From: Pseudomonas laurylsulfativorans
GTDB taxonomy: Bacteria > Pseudomonadota > Gammaproteobacteria > Pseudomonadales > Pseudomonadaceae
Direction of reading: 5' to 3'
Assembly: GCF_002906155.1 (NCBI RefSeq)
Contig: NZ_MUJK01000008.1
Location: 62,001 to 126,000, forward strand
Length of the DNA stretch: 64,000 bases
Made by a program: the position numbers and the translations under genes. The notes under the pieces are model-generated. The model was not told the origin of the DNA, did no database searches, and was given only the letters and a program-made list of their open reading frames with translations. Shown here piece by piece: positions 8,707-16,774 of the stretch (positions are counted from its first letter, which is position 1; each line of letters starts with the position of its first letter).

Positions 8707-9618
8707 ATGTTCGTCCAGATTCTAGGTTCCGCCGCCGGCGGCGGATTCCCCCAGTGGAATTGCAACTGCGTGAACTGCGCAGGCTTTCGCGACGGCAGCC
8801 TGCGGGCCACGGCTCGGACGCAATCGTCCATCGCAATTTCCGATGATGGCGTGAACTGGGTGCTGTGCAACACCTCCCCGGATATCCGCGCGCAGCTGCA
8901 GAGCTTCGCCCCGATGCAGCCGGGCCGCGCCCTGCGCGATACCGGGATCGGCGCGATCATCCTGATGGACAGCCAGATCGACCACACCACCGGTCTGCTC
9001 ATGCTGCGCGAAGGTTGCCCGCATCAGGTCTGGTGCACCGACATGGTCCACGAGGATCTGAGCAGTGGTTTTCCACTGTTCACCATGCTGACTCACTGGA
9101 ACGGCGGGCTGAACTGGAACCGCATCGAACTCGATCAAAGCTTCACCATCTCCGCCTGCCCGAACCTGCGCTTCACCCCGCTGCCACTGCGCAGCGCTGC
9201 GCCGCCCTACTCGCCGCACCGATTCGACCCGCATCCTGGCGACAACATCGGCCTGATCGTCGAAGACCTGAACACCGGTGGCAAACTGTTTTACGCACCA
9301 GGACTTGGCAAAGTCGATGCGCCGCTGCTTGAGATCATGGCCGGTAGCGATTGCCTGTTGGTCGATGGCACCTTGTGGGATGACGACGAAATGCAGCGTC
9401 GTGGTGTCGGCACCCGCACCGGCCGCGAGATGGGCCATCTGGCGCAGAACGGTCCCGGCGGCATGCTCGAAGTACTTGAGCAACTGCCCGGACAACGCAA
9501 GGTGCTTATCCACATCAACAACACCAACCCGATTCTCGATGAAGACTCGCCGCAGCGTGCGGAGCTGGATCGGCGCAATGTTGAAGTGGCGTATGACGGC
9601 ATGAGTATTGTGCTGTAG
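8707..9618 (+). CDS. pqqB: PQQ biosynthesis protein PqqB (metallo-beta-lactamase fold)
   Basis: A 303-residue cytoplasmic metallo-beta-lactamase-fold protein, thought to hydroxylate the tyrosine part of the PQQ precursor. The N-terminus LGSAAGGGFPQWNCNC and the DSQIDHTTGLLML motif are typical of PqqB. A GGAG site precedes the ATG. The next gene, pqqC, starts 132 bases later, an unusually long gap within the operon that is filled by a REPIN. Confidence 0.96.
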   Translation: MFVQILGSAAGGGFPQWNCNCVNCAGFRDGSLRATARTQSSIAISDDGVNWVLCNTSPDIRAQLQSFAPMQPGRALRDTGIGAIILMDSQIDHTTGLLMLREGCPHQVWCTDMVHEDLSSGFPLFTMLTHWNGGLNWNRIELDQSFTISACPNLRFTPLPLRSAAPPYSPHRFDPHPGDNIGLIVEDLNTGGKLFYAPGLGKVDAPLLEIMAGSDCLLVDGTLWDDDEMQRRGVGTRTGREMGHLAQNGPGGMLEVLEQLPGQRKVLIHINNTNPILDEDSPQRAELDRRNVEVAYDGMSIVL

Positions 9619-9628
9619 CGGATGGCCT

Positions 9629-9699
9629 CATCGCGAGCAAGCTCGCTCCCACATGGGATCGGTGGCGCATACAAAACCTGTGCGAGCTTGCTCGCGATG
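9629..9699. repeat. REPIN inside the pqq operon (pqqB-pqqC gap)
   Basis: A full TCGCGAGCAAGCTCGCTCCC REP is followed by a shortened inverted copy (TGCGAGCTTGCTCGCGA). It lies between two co-directional genes of one operon, where it may affect message stability or coupling. Confidence 0.85.
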
Positions 9700-9750
9700 G
9701 CGTCCGAACAAGCACCAAAGCATCCACCGGATGTACACCGGAGAACCGCA

Positions 9751-10503
9751 ATGACCGACACCCCGATGTCCCCCGCCGAATTCGAAGCGGCCCTGCGCGC
9801 CAAGGGCGCCTATTACCACATCCATCATCCGTACCACGTGACGATGTACGAAGGCCGGGCCACCCGCGAGCAGATCCAGGGCTGGGTCGCCAACCGTTTC
9901 TACTATCAGGTGAACATTCCCCTGAAGGACGCGGCAATCCTCGCTAACTGCCCTGACCGCGAGATCCGTCGCGAGTGGATTCAACGCCTGCTCGACCACG
10001 ACGGCGCGCCCGGTGAAGACGGCGGCATCGAAGCCTGGTTGCGCCTGGGCCAGGCCGTGGGCCTCGACCCGGACCAGTTGCGCTCCCAGGAGCTGGTGCT
10101 ACCCGGCGTGCGCTTCGCCGTGGACGCTTACGTCAACTTCGCCCGCCGCGCCAGTTGGCAGGAGGCGGCCAGCAGCTCGCTGACCGAACTGTTCGCCCCG
10201 CAAATCCACCAATCGCGCCTGGACAGCTGGCCTCAGCATTACCCATGGATCGACCCCGCCGGCTACGAGTATTTCCGCACCCGCCTGGGCCAGGCTCGGC
10301 GTGATGTCGAGCACGGTCTGGCGATCACGCTGCAGCACTACACCACCCGTGAAGGCCAGGAGCGCATGCTGGAAATTCTCCAGTTCAAACTGGACATTCT
10401 TTGGAGCATGCTCGATGCCATGAGCATGGCCTACGAACTGAAACGCCCGCCGTATCACAGCGTGACCGGGGAACGGGTCTGGCACAAAGGAATCACCTTA
10501 TGA
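9751..10503 (+). CDS. pqqC: Pyrroloquinoline-quinone synthase PqqC
   Basis: It catalyses the last step of PQQ biosynthesis, the oxygen-dependent ring closure and eight-electron oxidation of the AHQQ intermediate. It is a 250-residue all-helical, haem-oxygenase-like protein. Recognisable segments are AKGAYYHIHHPYHV near the N-terminus and NRFYYQVNIPLKDAAI. The ATG at 9751 has GGAG nearby; the longer in-frame reading upstream runs through REPIN sequence and is rejected. The stop overlaps the pqqD start (ATGA). Confidence 0.97.
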   Translation: MTDTPMSPAEFEAALRAKGAYYHIHHPYHVTMYEGRATREQIQGWVANRFYYQVNIPLKDAAILANCPDREIRREWIQRLLDHDGAPGEDGGIEAWLRLGQAVGLDPDQLRSQELVLPGVRFAVDAYVNFARRASWQEAASSSLTELFAPQIHQSRLDSWPQHYPWIDPAGYEYFRTRLGQARRDVEHGLAITLQHYTTREGQERMLEILQFKLDILWSMLDAMSMAYELKRPPYHSVTGERVWHKGITL

Positions 10504-10775
10504 GTTTCGATCGCAGCAAGACCCCGACCTGGCGTACCGGTTACCGTTTTCAGTACGAACCGGCGCAAAAAGGCCATGTGCTGCTTTATCCCGAAGGCAT
10601 GATCAAGCTCAACGAAAGTGCCGCGCTGATCGGCGGTTTGATCGACGGTGAACGGGATGTCGCGGCGATCATCAATGAGCTCGACCAACAATTCCCCGGC
10701 GTGCCCGAGCTCGGAGACGACATCGAGCAATTCATGGAGGTTGCCCGTGCGCAGCACTGGATCGAACTTGCCTGA
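10500..10775 (+). CDS. pqqD: PqqA-binding chaperone PqqD
   Basis: A 91-residue RiPP-recognition-element protein that binds PqqA and presents it to PqqE. The sequence runs from MSFDRSKTPTWRTGY to ARAQHWIELA, typical of the family. It overlaps the pqqC stop by four bases, and pqqE begins inside its 3' end, so translation of C, D and E is probably coupled. Confidence 0.96.
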   Translation: MSFDRSKTPTWRTGYRFQYEPAQKGHVLLYPEGMIKLNESAALIGGLIDGERDVAAIINELDQQFPGVPELGDDIEQFMEVARAQHWIELA

Positions 10776-11919
10776 TTCATCGGTGCAAGTGCCGCCCAAA
10801 CCTGAAGTCGGCCTGCCGCTGTGGCTGCTGGCCGAACTGACCTATCGCTGCCCGCTGCAATGCCCGTACTGCTCCAATCCGCTGGATTTCGCCGAGCAAG
10901 GCAAAGAGCTGAGTACCGAACAGTGGATAAAAGTATTTCGTGAAGCGCGGGAAATGGGCGCAGCACAACTGGGCTTTTCCGGTGGCGAACCGCTGGTGCG
11001 CCAGGATCTTGCAGAGTTGATTCGCGAAGCCCGCCAGCTGGGTTTCTACACCAACCTGATCACCTCCGGCATCGGCCTGACCGAACAGAAAATCAGCGAC
11101 TTCAAGAAGGCCGGCCTCGATCACATCCAGATCAGTTTCCAGGCCAGCGACGAGCAGGTGAACAATCTGCTGGCCGGTTCGAAAAAGGCCTTCGCGCAAA
11201 AGCTGGAAATGGCCCGCGCGGTGAAAGCCCACGGCTATCCGATGGTGCTGAATTTCGTCACCCATCGGCACAACATCGACCAGATCGACCGCATCATCGA
11301 GCTGTGCATCGCCCTTGAGGCGGACTTCGTCGAACTCGCCACCTGCCAATTCTACGGCTGGGCGCAGCTCAACCGCGTCGGCCTGCTGCCGACCAAAGAG
11401 CAACTGGTGCGCGCCGAACGCATCACCAACCAATACCGCGCCAAACTGGAGGCCGAAGGGCATCCGTGCAAGCTGATTTTCGTCACCCCGGACTATTACG
11501 AAGAGCGCCCGAAAGCCTGCATGAATGGCTGGGGCAGTATTTTTCTGACGGTCACGCCAGACGGAACTGCCCTGCCCTGCCACGGTGCCCGACAGATGCC
11601 GGTGCAGTTTCCCAACGTGCGCGACCACAGCATGCAGCACATCTGGTACGACTCGTTCGGCTTCAACCGTTTTCGCGGTTATGACTGGATGCCCGAACCG
11701 TGCCGCTCCTGTGACGAGAAAGAAAAAGACTTCGGCGGCTGCCGCTGCCAGGCGTTCATGCTCACCGGCGATGCAAGCAATGCCGACCCGGTGTGCAGCA
11801 AGTCGCCACAACACGGCGTGATCCTCAAGGCTCGCGAAGAAGCCGAACACGCGACCCAGACCATCGACCAACTGGCCTTTCGCAATGAACGAAACTCACG
11901 CCTCATCGCCAAAAGCTGA
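10747..11919 (+). CDS. pqqE: PqqA peptide cyclase PqqE (radical SAM)
   Basis: A radical SAM/SPASM enzyme that forms the Glu-Tyr carbon-carbon bond in PqqA. The SAM-cluster cysteines are C35, C39 and C42 in CPLQCPYC. C-terminal auxiliary-cluster cysteines lie in CHGARQMP and CRSCDEKEKDFGGCRC. I chose the GTG at 10747 because GGAGG lies six bases upstream; it gives 390 residues and overlaps pqqD by 29 bases. Longer in-frame starts upstream lie wholly within pqqD. Confidence 0.96.
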   Translation: MRSTGSNLPDSSVQVPPKPEVGLPLWLLAELTYRCPLQCPYCSNPLDFAEQGKELSTEQWIKVFREAREMGAAQLGFSGGEPLVRQDLAELIREARQLGFYTNLITSGIGLTEQKISDFKKAGLDHIQISFQASDEQVNNLLAGSKKAFAQKLEMARAVKAHGYPMVLNFVTHRHNIDQIDRIIELCIALEADFVELATCQFYGWAQLNRVGLLPTKEQLVRAERITNQYRAKLEAEGHPCKLIFVTPDYYEERPKACMNGWGSIFLTVTPDGTALPCHGARQMPVQFPNVRDHSMQHIWYDSFGFNRFRGYDWMPEPCRSCDEKEKDFGGCRCQAFMLTGDASNADPVCSKSPQHGVILKAREEAEHATQTIDQLAFRNERNSRLIAKS

Positions 11920-13747
11920 ACCTTTCAGCGCGGCCAAAGCCGTCGCCGCCGGTATCGACTTTGCCGAACTGCAGGTCGGTCGGCACGGCCTGTTCTGGAA
12001 CGAATACCGCCCCGGAGACGCGGCATGCCGGATCTGGCATTGGCGTGACGGCGCAGCGAAATGCCTGACGCCACCGGGGTTCAGCGTGCGCAGCCGGGTG
12101 TACGAATATGGTGGCGGCGCGTTTTGTCTGACGGACGACGGTATCGTTTTCGTCAACGAGGCCGACCAGCAACTGTATCGCCAATCACTGCAAGGCGAGG
12201 CACCCGAAAGGCTGACGTCCGGTGCGTGCCGTTTTGGCGATCTGCAGTTCGCCAACGGGCAGGTGCTGGCGGTCGAGGAGCATCGCGATCAACACCGACT
12301 GGTGGCCATCGACCTGTTCGATGGCGCACGTCACCTGCTGGTTGAGGGTGCTGATTTCTACTCGGCGCCGACGCTCAGTCCTGATGCCCGGCGCCTGGCC
12401 TGGATCGAATGGCGTCGCCCGGATCAGCCATGGACAGCGACCCGTTTGATGGTTGCCGAGCGCCTCGCCAATGGCGGGTATGCCGAAGCTCGTTGTGTGG
12501 CCGGCGACGACGCTCAAGAGTCTGTGCAACAACCGCGGTTCGATGCCGACGGTCGCTTGTATTGCCTGACGGACCGCGCCGGTTACTGGCAGCCATGGAA
12601 AGAATCTGAAAAAGGCCTGAGCCCATTGCCAAGTGCCGCGGCCGACCACGGCCCCGCACCCTGGCAACTCGGCGGGTGCACCTGGGTGCCACTGAACGAA
12701 AACAGCTATCTGGCCAGTTGGACCGAAGGCGGTTTTGGTCGATTGGGTATGTGTGGTGATGCCAGTGAAGACTTTACCGGCGACTTCAGTCGTTTCCGCC
12801 ATCTTGCCGTGGATGAGCAGTTCATCTATTGCATCGCGGCGTCGCCCGTCAGTTCAACCGCCGTCATCGCCATCGACCGCCAGAGCCGACAAGTGCAAGT
12901 GCTGGCCGGTGGCATCGCACCGCTTGCTCCCGAACAGATCAGCCGCCCGCAAACCTTGCGCTACCCCAGTGGTTCAGGCGAAGCACACGGTTTCTTCTAC
13001 CCGGCGATGACCGGCGAGGCGAAACCGCCGTTGGTGGTGTTCGTCCATGGCGGCCCGACGTCGGCGTGCTACCCGATGCTCGATCCGCGTATCCAGTACT
13101 GGGCACAGCGTGGCTTCGCCGTGGCCGACCTCAACTATCGCGGCAGCAGCGGTTATGGGCGGGCCTATCGTCAGGCACTGCACTTGAGTTGGGGTGATGT
13201 GGATGTCGAAGACGCTTGCGCGGTGGTCAGCCATCTCGCCGAGCGTGGCTTGATCGATGGCGACAACGCGTTCATCCGCGGCGGCAGTGCCGGCGGCTAC
13301 ACCACCCTTTGCGCGTTGGCCTTCCACAACGTGTTCCGCGCCGGCGCCAGCCTGTATGGGGTCAGCGACCCGGTGGCGCTGGGGCGCGCGACCCACAAAT
13401 TCGAAAGTGACTATCTGGACTGGCTGATCGGCGACCCACTGCAGGACGCCGATCGCTACGCGGCCCGCACACCGCTTCTATATGCGGGCAATATCCGCGT
13501 GCCGGTGATCTTCTTTCAAGGAGAACTGGATGCCGTGGTCGTCCCGCAACAGACCCGCGACATGGTCGAAGCCCTGCAGAACAACGGCATTCTGGTCGAA
13601 GCGCATTACTACGCGGACGAACGCCATGGCTTTCGCAAGGCCGGTAACCAGGCCCATGCGCTGGAGCAGGAGTGGTTGTTTTATCGGCGGGTGATGGAGA
13701 TCGGCGGTGCTCCAATCGCTGGCAAGCCAGCGCCTACAGAACGGTGA
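11885..13747 (+). CDS. pqqH: S9-family prolyl oligopeptidase-like peptidase of the pqq locus
   Basis: A 620-residue serine peptidase with an N-terminal beta-propeller and a C-terminal alpha/beta hydrolase domain. The catalytic triad can be placed at S468 (RGGSAGGY), D549 (QGELDAVV) and H581 (DERHGF). It overlaps the end of pqqE by 35 bases and has no obvious ribosome site, suggesting coupled translation. The equivalent P. aeruginosa gene is called pqqH as I recall; other strains use other letters. A role in PqqA processing or turnover is possible but not shown by the sequence. The last ~10 codons (IAGKPAPTER) are encoded by a REP repeat. Confidence 0.9.
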   Translation: MNETHASSPKAEPFSAAKAVAAGIDFAELQVGRHGLFWNEYRPGDAACRIWHWRDGAAKCLTPPGFSVRSRVYEYGGGAFCLTDDGIVFVNEADQQLYRQSLQGEAPERLTSGACRFGDLQFANGQVLAVEEHRDQHRLVAIDLFDGARHLLVEGADFYSAPTLSPDARRLAWIEWRRPDQPWTATRLMVAERLANGGYAEARCVAGDDAQESVQQPRFDADGRLYCLTDRAGYWQPWKESEKGLSPLPSAAADHGPAPWQLGGCTWVPLNENSYLASWTEGGFGRLGMCGDASEDFTGDFSRFRHLAVDEQFIYCIAASPVSSTAVIAIDRQSRQVQVLAGGIAPLAPEQISRPQTLRYPSGSGEAHGFFYPAMTGEAKPPLVVFVHGGPTSACYPMLDPRIQYWAQRGFAVADLNYRGSSGYGRAYRQALHLSWGDVDVEDACAVVSHLAERGLIDGDNAFIRGGSAGGYTTLCALAFHNVFRAGASLYGVSDPVALGRATHKFESDYLDWLIGDPLQDADRYAARTPLLYAGNIRVPVIFFQGELDAVVVPQQTRDMVEALQNNGILVEAHYYADERHGFRKAGNQAHALEQEWLFYRRVMEIGGAPIAGKPAPTER

Positions 13748-13776
13748 TCTCCTGTAGGAGCTGGCTTGCCGGCGAT
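13715..13776. repeat. REPIN overlapping the 3' end of the S9 peptidase gene
   Basis: An ATCGCTGGCAAGCCAGCGCC copy and an inverted TGTAGGAGCTGGCTTGCCGG copy face each other. This is the 'CTGGC/GCCAG' REP subtype. The first copy is inside the peptidase reading frame and includes its last codons. Confidence 0.9.
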
Positions 13777-13801
13777 CCCGATCTCTATGACACCGCGAAA
13801 T

Positions 13802-13960
13802 TCAGCGCTTGGCGATGATGTACACCGCATGCACGATCCCCGGAATGTACCCGCACAACGTCAGCAGGATATTCAGCCAGAACGCCCCGCCGAAGCCTAC
13901 TTGTAGAAACACACCCAGCGGTGGCAACAGAATGGCGATGATGATGCGAACAAAGTCCAT
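13802..13960 (-). CDS. YqaE/Pmp3-family small membrane protein
   Basis: A 52-residue peptide with two transmembrane segments (RIIIAILLPPLGVFLQVGF, then FWLNILLTLCGYIPGIVHAV). The PPLGVFL and LCGYIPGIVHA motifs are diagnostic of the Pmp3/UPF0057 family, small hydrophobic proteins linked in other organisms to salt and cold stress. The ATG at 13960 has AGGAG seven bases upstream; the longer in-frame reading is unsupported. It has its own promoter region and is not obviously in an operon. Confidence 0.9.
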   Translation of the reverse strand: MDFVRIIIAILLPPLGVFLQVGFGGAFWLNILLTLCGYIPGIVHAVYIIAKR

Positions 13961-14077
13961 GGGGCAGCTCCTGATTGGGGTGGGCTCGCTCAAGCCCTAC
14001 AGCTAATCGACCCGTGCCGTTTGTCAGGGTTCAGTCCCTCTACTCCCGAGCGCCACCTCTTCGTTCAATTTCGAAGA

Positions 14078-14122
14078 CAAAAAAACGCCCCACGCCAAAA
14101 GTGTCGGGCGTGAGGCGTGCGT
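14078..14122 (-). terminator. Intrinsic terminator of the aminotransferase gene
   Basis: Arms 14085-14096 and 14107-14118 pair with one mismatch. The A-run on the left is a U-run in minus-strand RNA. It lies about 45 bases beyond the stop of the minus-strand aminotransferase gene. Confidence 0.8.
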
Positions 14123-14165
14123 TTTACCGCGAGACGGTTCTGGAAATTGTGTGAGGCGCGTCGGA

Positions 14166-15449
14166 TCAGACGGCAATCCCTTTGCGGCACTGCAATTGTG
14201 CGGTGCGCACTCGGGAGAAGGCGCGCGCCAGGCGCAGGAGCATTTCATCGATGTTGGCGTTGCTGACATTCAGCGCCGGGGTAAAGCGCAGGCAGTCGGG
14301 TTGCGTGGCATTGAGCAGCAAGCCTTCGTACAGCGCGGCCTTGACCACCGCGTCAGCGGAGTCGTCCGACAGCGTCAGCCCCCAAAGCAACCCTTGTCCG
14401 CGCAACTCGCCGTGACCGTAACGATGGGCCAAGCGCCCAAGGCCTTCTCGCATGTGCTGGCTGGTTTCTGCGATGTGATTGAGCAAACCCTGGTCCTGCA
14501 CAGTGTCGAGCACCGCGAGACCCGCTGCGGTCATCAGTGCATTGCCATGATGGGTACCGGTCATCTCGCCGGGCTCGAAACAGCAGGCCTTGCCCCGCGC
14601 CAGCAAAGCCGCCAGTGGCACGCCACCGCCCAGGCCTTTGCCAAGCACGACGATATCGGCCCTTACGCCGTAGGACTGTTCCGCGAGCAAAGTGCCGCAA
14701 CGACCAACGCCGGTTTGCACTTCGTCGAAGATCAGCAAAATGCCGAGTTCACGGCACAAGCGTTCCACACCCTTGAGGTAATGCGCGCTGGCCGGGATCA
14801 CGCCGGCTTCGCTCTGGATCGGTTCGAGCATGATCGCCACGGTCCGCTCATCCACGGCCGCATGCAATGCCGGAAGGTCATTGAACGGGACATGGCTGAA
14901 GCCCGGCAGTCGCGGCTCGAATCGGTTGGTCAATGCCGAACTGTCCGACGCCGAAATCGTCGCCAGACTACGACCATGACAAGCGTTGTTGGCCACAATG
15001 ATTCGCGACGCGCCGCCGCGATGCTGTTGACCCCATTTACGCGCCAGTTTGATCGCCGCTTCACAGGCTTCGCTGCCGGTATTGAGCAGGTGGGCCTGAT
15101 CGCTGCCGGTGCTGGCACACAGATGTTCGGCGAGGCTGAGCATGCCGCGGTTGTGCAGGCCGAAACCCGGATTGATCAGCGATTGAGCCTGGGCCGTGAT
15201 TGCATTGACCAGTACCGAAGGGCTGTGACCAAGGCTGTTGGCCCCGCCACCCTGGGAAAAATCCAGATACGCACGATCCTCGCTGTCCCACAGCCATGAA
15301 CCCTGGCCACGCACAAACACTTGTTTCGGCCGCTCGACACTGGGCATCAAGTACTCGCAGGAAAGGTTATCGCCTTGGGATGGCAGGGTGGCGTCCATGA
15401 CCAGGTCATCAAGACTGGGAGGGCTGCGGCGCAGACTGAACAGATTCAT
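14166..15449 (-). CDS. Class-III pyridoxal-phosphate aminotransferase
   Basis: A 427-residue fold-type I aminotransferase of the acetylornithine/GABA/diamine transaminase class. The PLP lysine is K271 in VLGKGLGGG, preceded by the cofactor-contacting LIFDEVQTGVGRCG. The substrate cannot be read from the sequence; relatives next to pqq loci of other pseudomonads are annotated as putative ornithine/diamine aminotransferases, and one naming scheme calls it pqqI. It is divergent from a LysR gene, which is the likely regulator. With davBA nearby, an omega-amino acid substrate would be plausible, but that is only inference. Confidence 0.88.
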   Translation of the reverse strand: MNLFSLRRSPPSLDDLVMDATLPSQGDNLSCEYLMPSVERPKQVFVRGQGSWLWDSEDRAYLDFSQGGGANSLGHSPSVLVNAITAQAQSLINPGFGLHNRGMLSLAEHLCASTGSDQAHLLNTGSEACEAAIKLARKWGQQHRGGASRIIVANNACHGRSLATISASDSSALTNRFEPRLPGFSHVPFNDLPALHAAVDERTVAIMLEPIQSEAGVIPASAHYLKGVERLCRELGILLIFDEVQTGVGRCGTLLAEQSYGVRADIVVLGKGLGGGVPLAALLARGKACCFEPGEMTGTHHGNALMTAAGLAVLDTVQDQGLLNHIAETSQHMREGLGRLAHRYGHGELRGQGLLWGLTLSDDSADAVVKAALYEGLLLNATQPDCLRFTPALNVSNANIDEMLLRLARAFSRVRTAQLQCRKGIAV

Positions 15450-15605
15450 CTGGAAAAACCTCTTTTGAGGTTTTTTGCCTTACCTATGTAAACACCATCG
15501 AAACAAACGGTATTCATCGCGCTCTGTGGCCCTGTAAGCCTTGTGAATGCGGTTAGACTAGGCTCAGACAAGGCGTTGAGCCATTTCGATTTCCAAGCAT
15601 TTTCG

Positions 15606-15620
15606 ATAAGTAATACTTAT
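15606..15620. promoter_or_regulatory. Palindrome covering the LysR gene start codon
   Basis: ATAAGTAATACTTAT is a perfect palindrome (seven-base arms, one-base centre) that overlaps the ATG of the LysR-type gene and the place where a ribosome site should be. It may be an autoregulatory operator for this gene or the divergent aminotransferase. Only the symmetry is seen. Confidence 0.45.
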
Positions 15621-16548
15621 GGATTTCAAGCAACTGCGTTATTTCGTCGCGGTCTATGAAGAGGGTCACGTGGGCCGGGCCGCCGAGCGCCTGTCCATCT
15701 CCCAGCCGGCGCTGTCCCAGCAGATCCGCCATCTCGAACAAAACCTCGAGGTGAGCCTGTTCGAGCGCAGCAGCAAACGCCTGTTGCCGACCCTCGCGGC
15801 CCACACGCTATACAACCATGCCTTGCCTTTGCTCGATGGCCTGCAACGGGCACGTGAAGCGCTCGGCAACTTCAAGGGGCAGGCGCTGCGCACCTTGGCC
15901 ATCGGTGTATTGCAGACTGTGCATACCAGCCTCGTTCCGCAGATGCTCGAGCGGGTGCGCAAGGCTCAACCGCATCTGGTGGTGCAGATCTATGAGCTGA
16001 CCGGGCTGGAAATCGAGCGGCGCCTGCTCAACGGGTCTCTGGACATCGGCATCAGCTACCTGCCACCCCGCCAGCCTGGTTTGCATGGCGTGATGCTGTA
16101 CGAAGATGAACTGACTCTGGTCATCCCGGCGGAGCATCCGCTGCGTGAATTCAAGAAAGTGTCCATGAGCCAGGCCGCCGAGCTGCCGATGTTGCTGCTG
16201 GGCGAAGAGTTTCAAATCAGGCAGATCTGGCAGACTCAACTGGCGAGCCTCGGGCGCCGCCCACAGGTGCAGGCCGAACTGAACAACATGGCCGGCATCC
16301 TCGACAGCCTGCCGCACACGCGCCTGGCGACGGTACTGCCCGGACGCTCGCAGAAGACCCATGGCAACCACGAACTGCTGTGGAAGCCCCTGAGCGAACC
16401 GCGAGTGCCACTGAAAGTCGGTTTAGTGTGTCGGGATGTGCAACGACAGCAGGCTTCGCTGGCCTTATTGCGGACATTGCTGGAAGAGGTGATAAACGCC
16501 CCGGATGGACGCTTGAACAGTGCGCAGGCCCTGGATGGGCAGCGCTAA
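15619..16548 (+). CDS. LysR-family transcriptional regulator
   Basis: A 309-residue LysR-type regulator. The N-terminal helix-turn-helix is clear (MDFKQLRYFVAVYEEGHVGR, then RLSISQPALSQQIRHLE), followed by the periplasmic-binding-protein-like effector domain. It is transcribed away from the class-III aminotransferase, the usual arrangement for a LysR regulator and its target. No good Shine-Dalgarno sequence precedes the ATG, and a palindrome covers the start. It is followed by a strong terminator. Confidence 0.92.
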   Translation: MDFKQLRYFVAVYEEGHVGRAAERLSISQPALSQQIRHLEQNLEVSLFERSSKRLLPTLAAHTLYNHALPLLDGLQRAREALGNFKGQALRTLAIGVLQTVHTSLVPQMLERVRKAQPHLVVQIYELTGLEIERRLLNGSLDIGISYLPPRQPGLHGVMLYEDELTLVIPAEHPLREFKKVSMSQAAELPMLLLGEEFQIRQIWQTQLASLGRRPQVQAELNNMAGILDSLPHTRLATVLPGRSQKTHGNHELLWKPLSEPRVPLKVGLVCRDVQRQQASLALLRTLLEEVINAPDGRLNSAQALDGQR

Positions 16549-16564
16549 AACTTTTCTTCGGGCA

Positions 16565-16603
16565 AAAGAAAACCCCGCCGAAGCGGGGCTTTGCAGACTT
16601 TTT
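16565..16603. terminator. Bidirectional intrinsic terminator
   Basis: CCCCGC-CGAA-GCGGGG stem (16573-16588) with an A-rich left flank and a T-run downstream. It ends the LysR transcript and may also stop transcription from the minus-strand dehydrogenase gene. The remainder of 16604-16774 shows nothing else. Confidence 0.85.
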
Positions 16604-16774
16604 CCCTGACATCCATTTCACTCCGCCGTCCTGGCAGAATCCTACGTGTCCCTGTTGTTGCTTTGCGCTTCCTGCGCTACGTCCATGTGAAGTAGATTAG
16701 CTGTGGATCCAATCTGCTTCTATGGGAGAACAGCAGCACGTTATGTAAGAGAATGCTTACAAAACGTTACTTCT

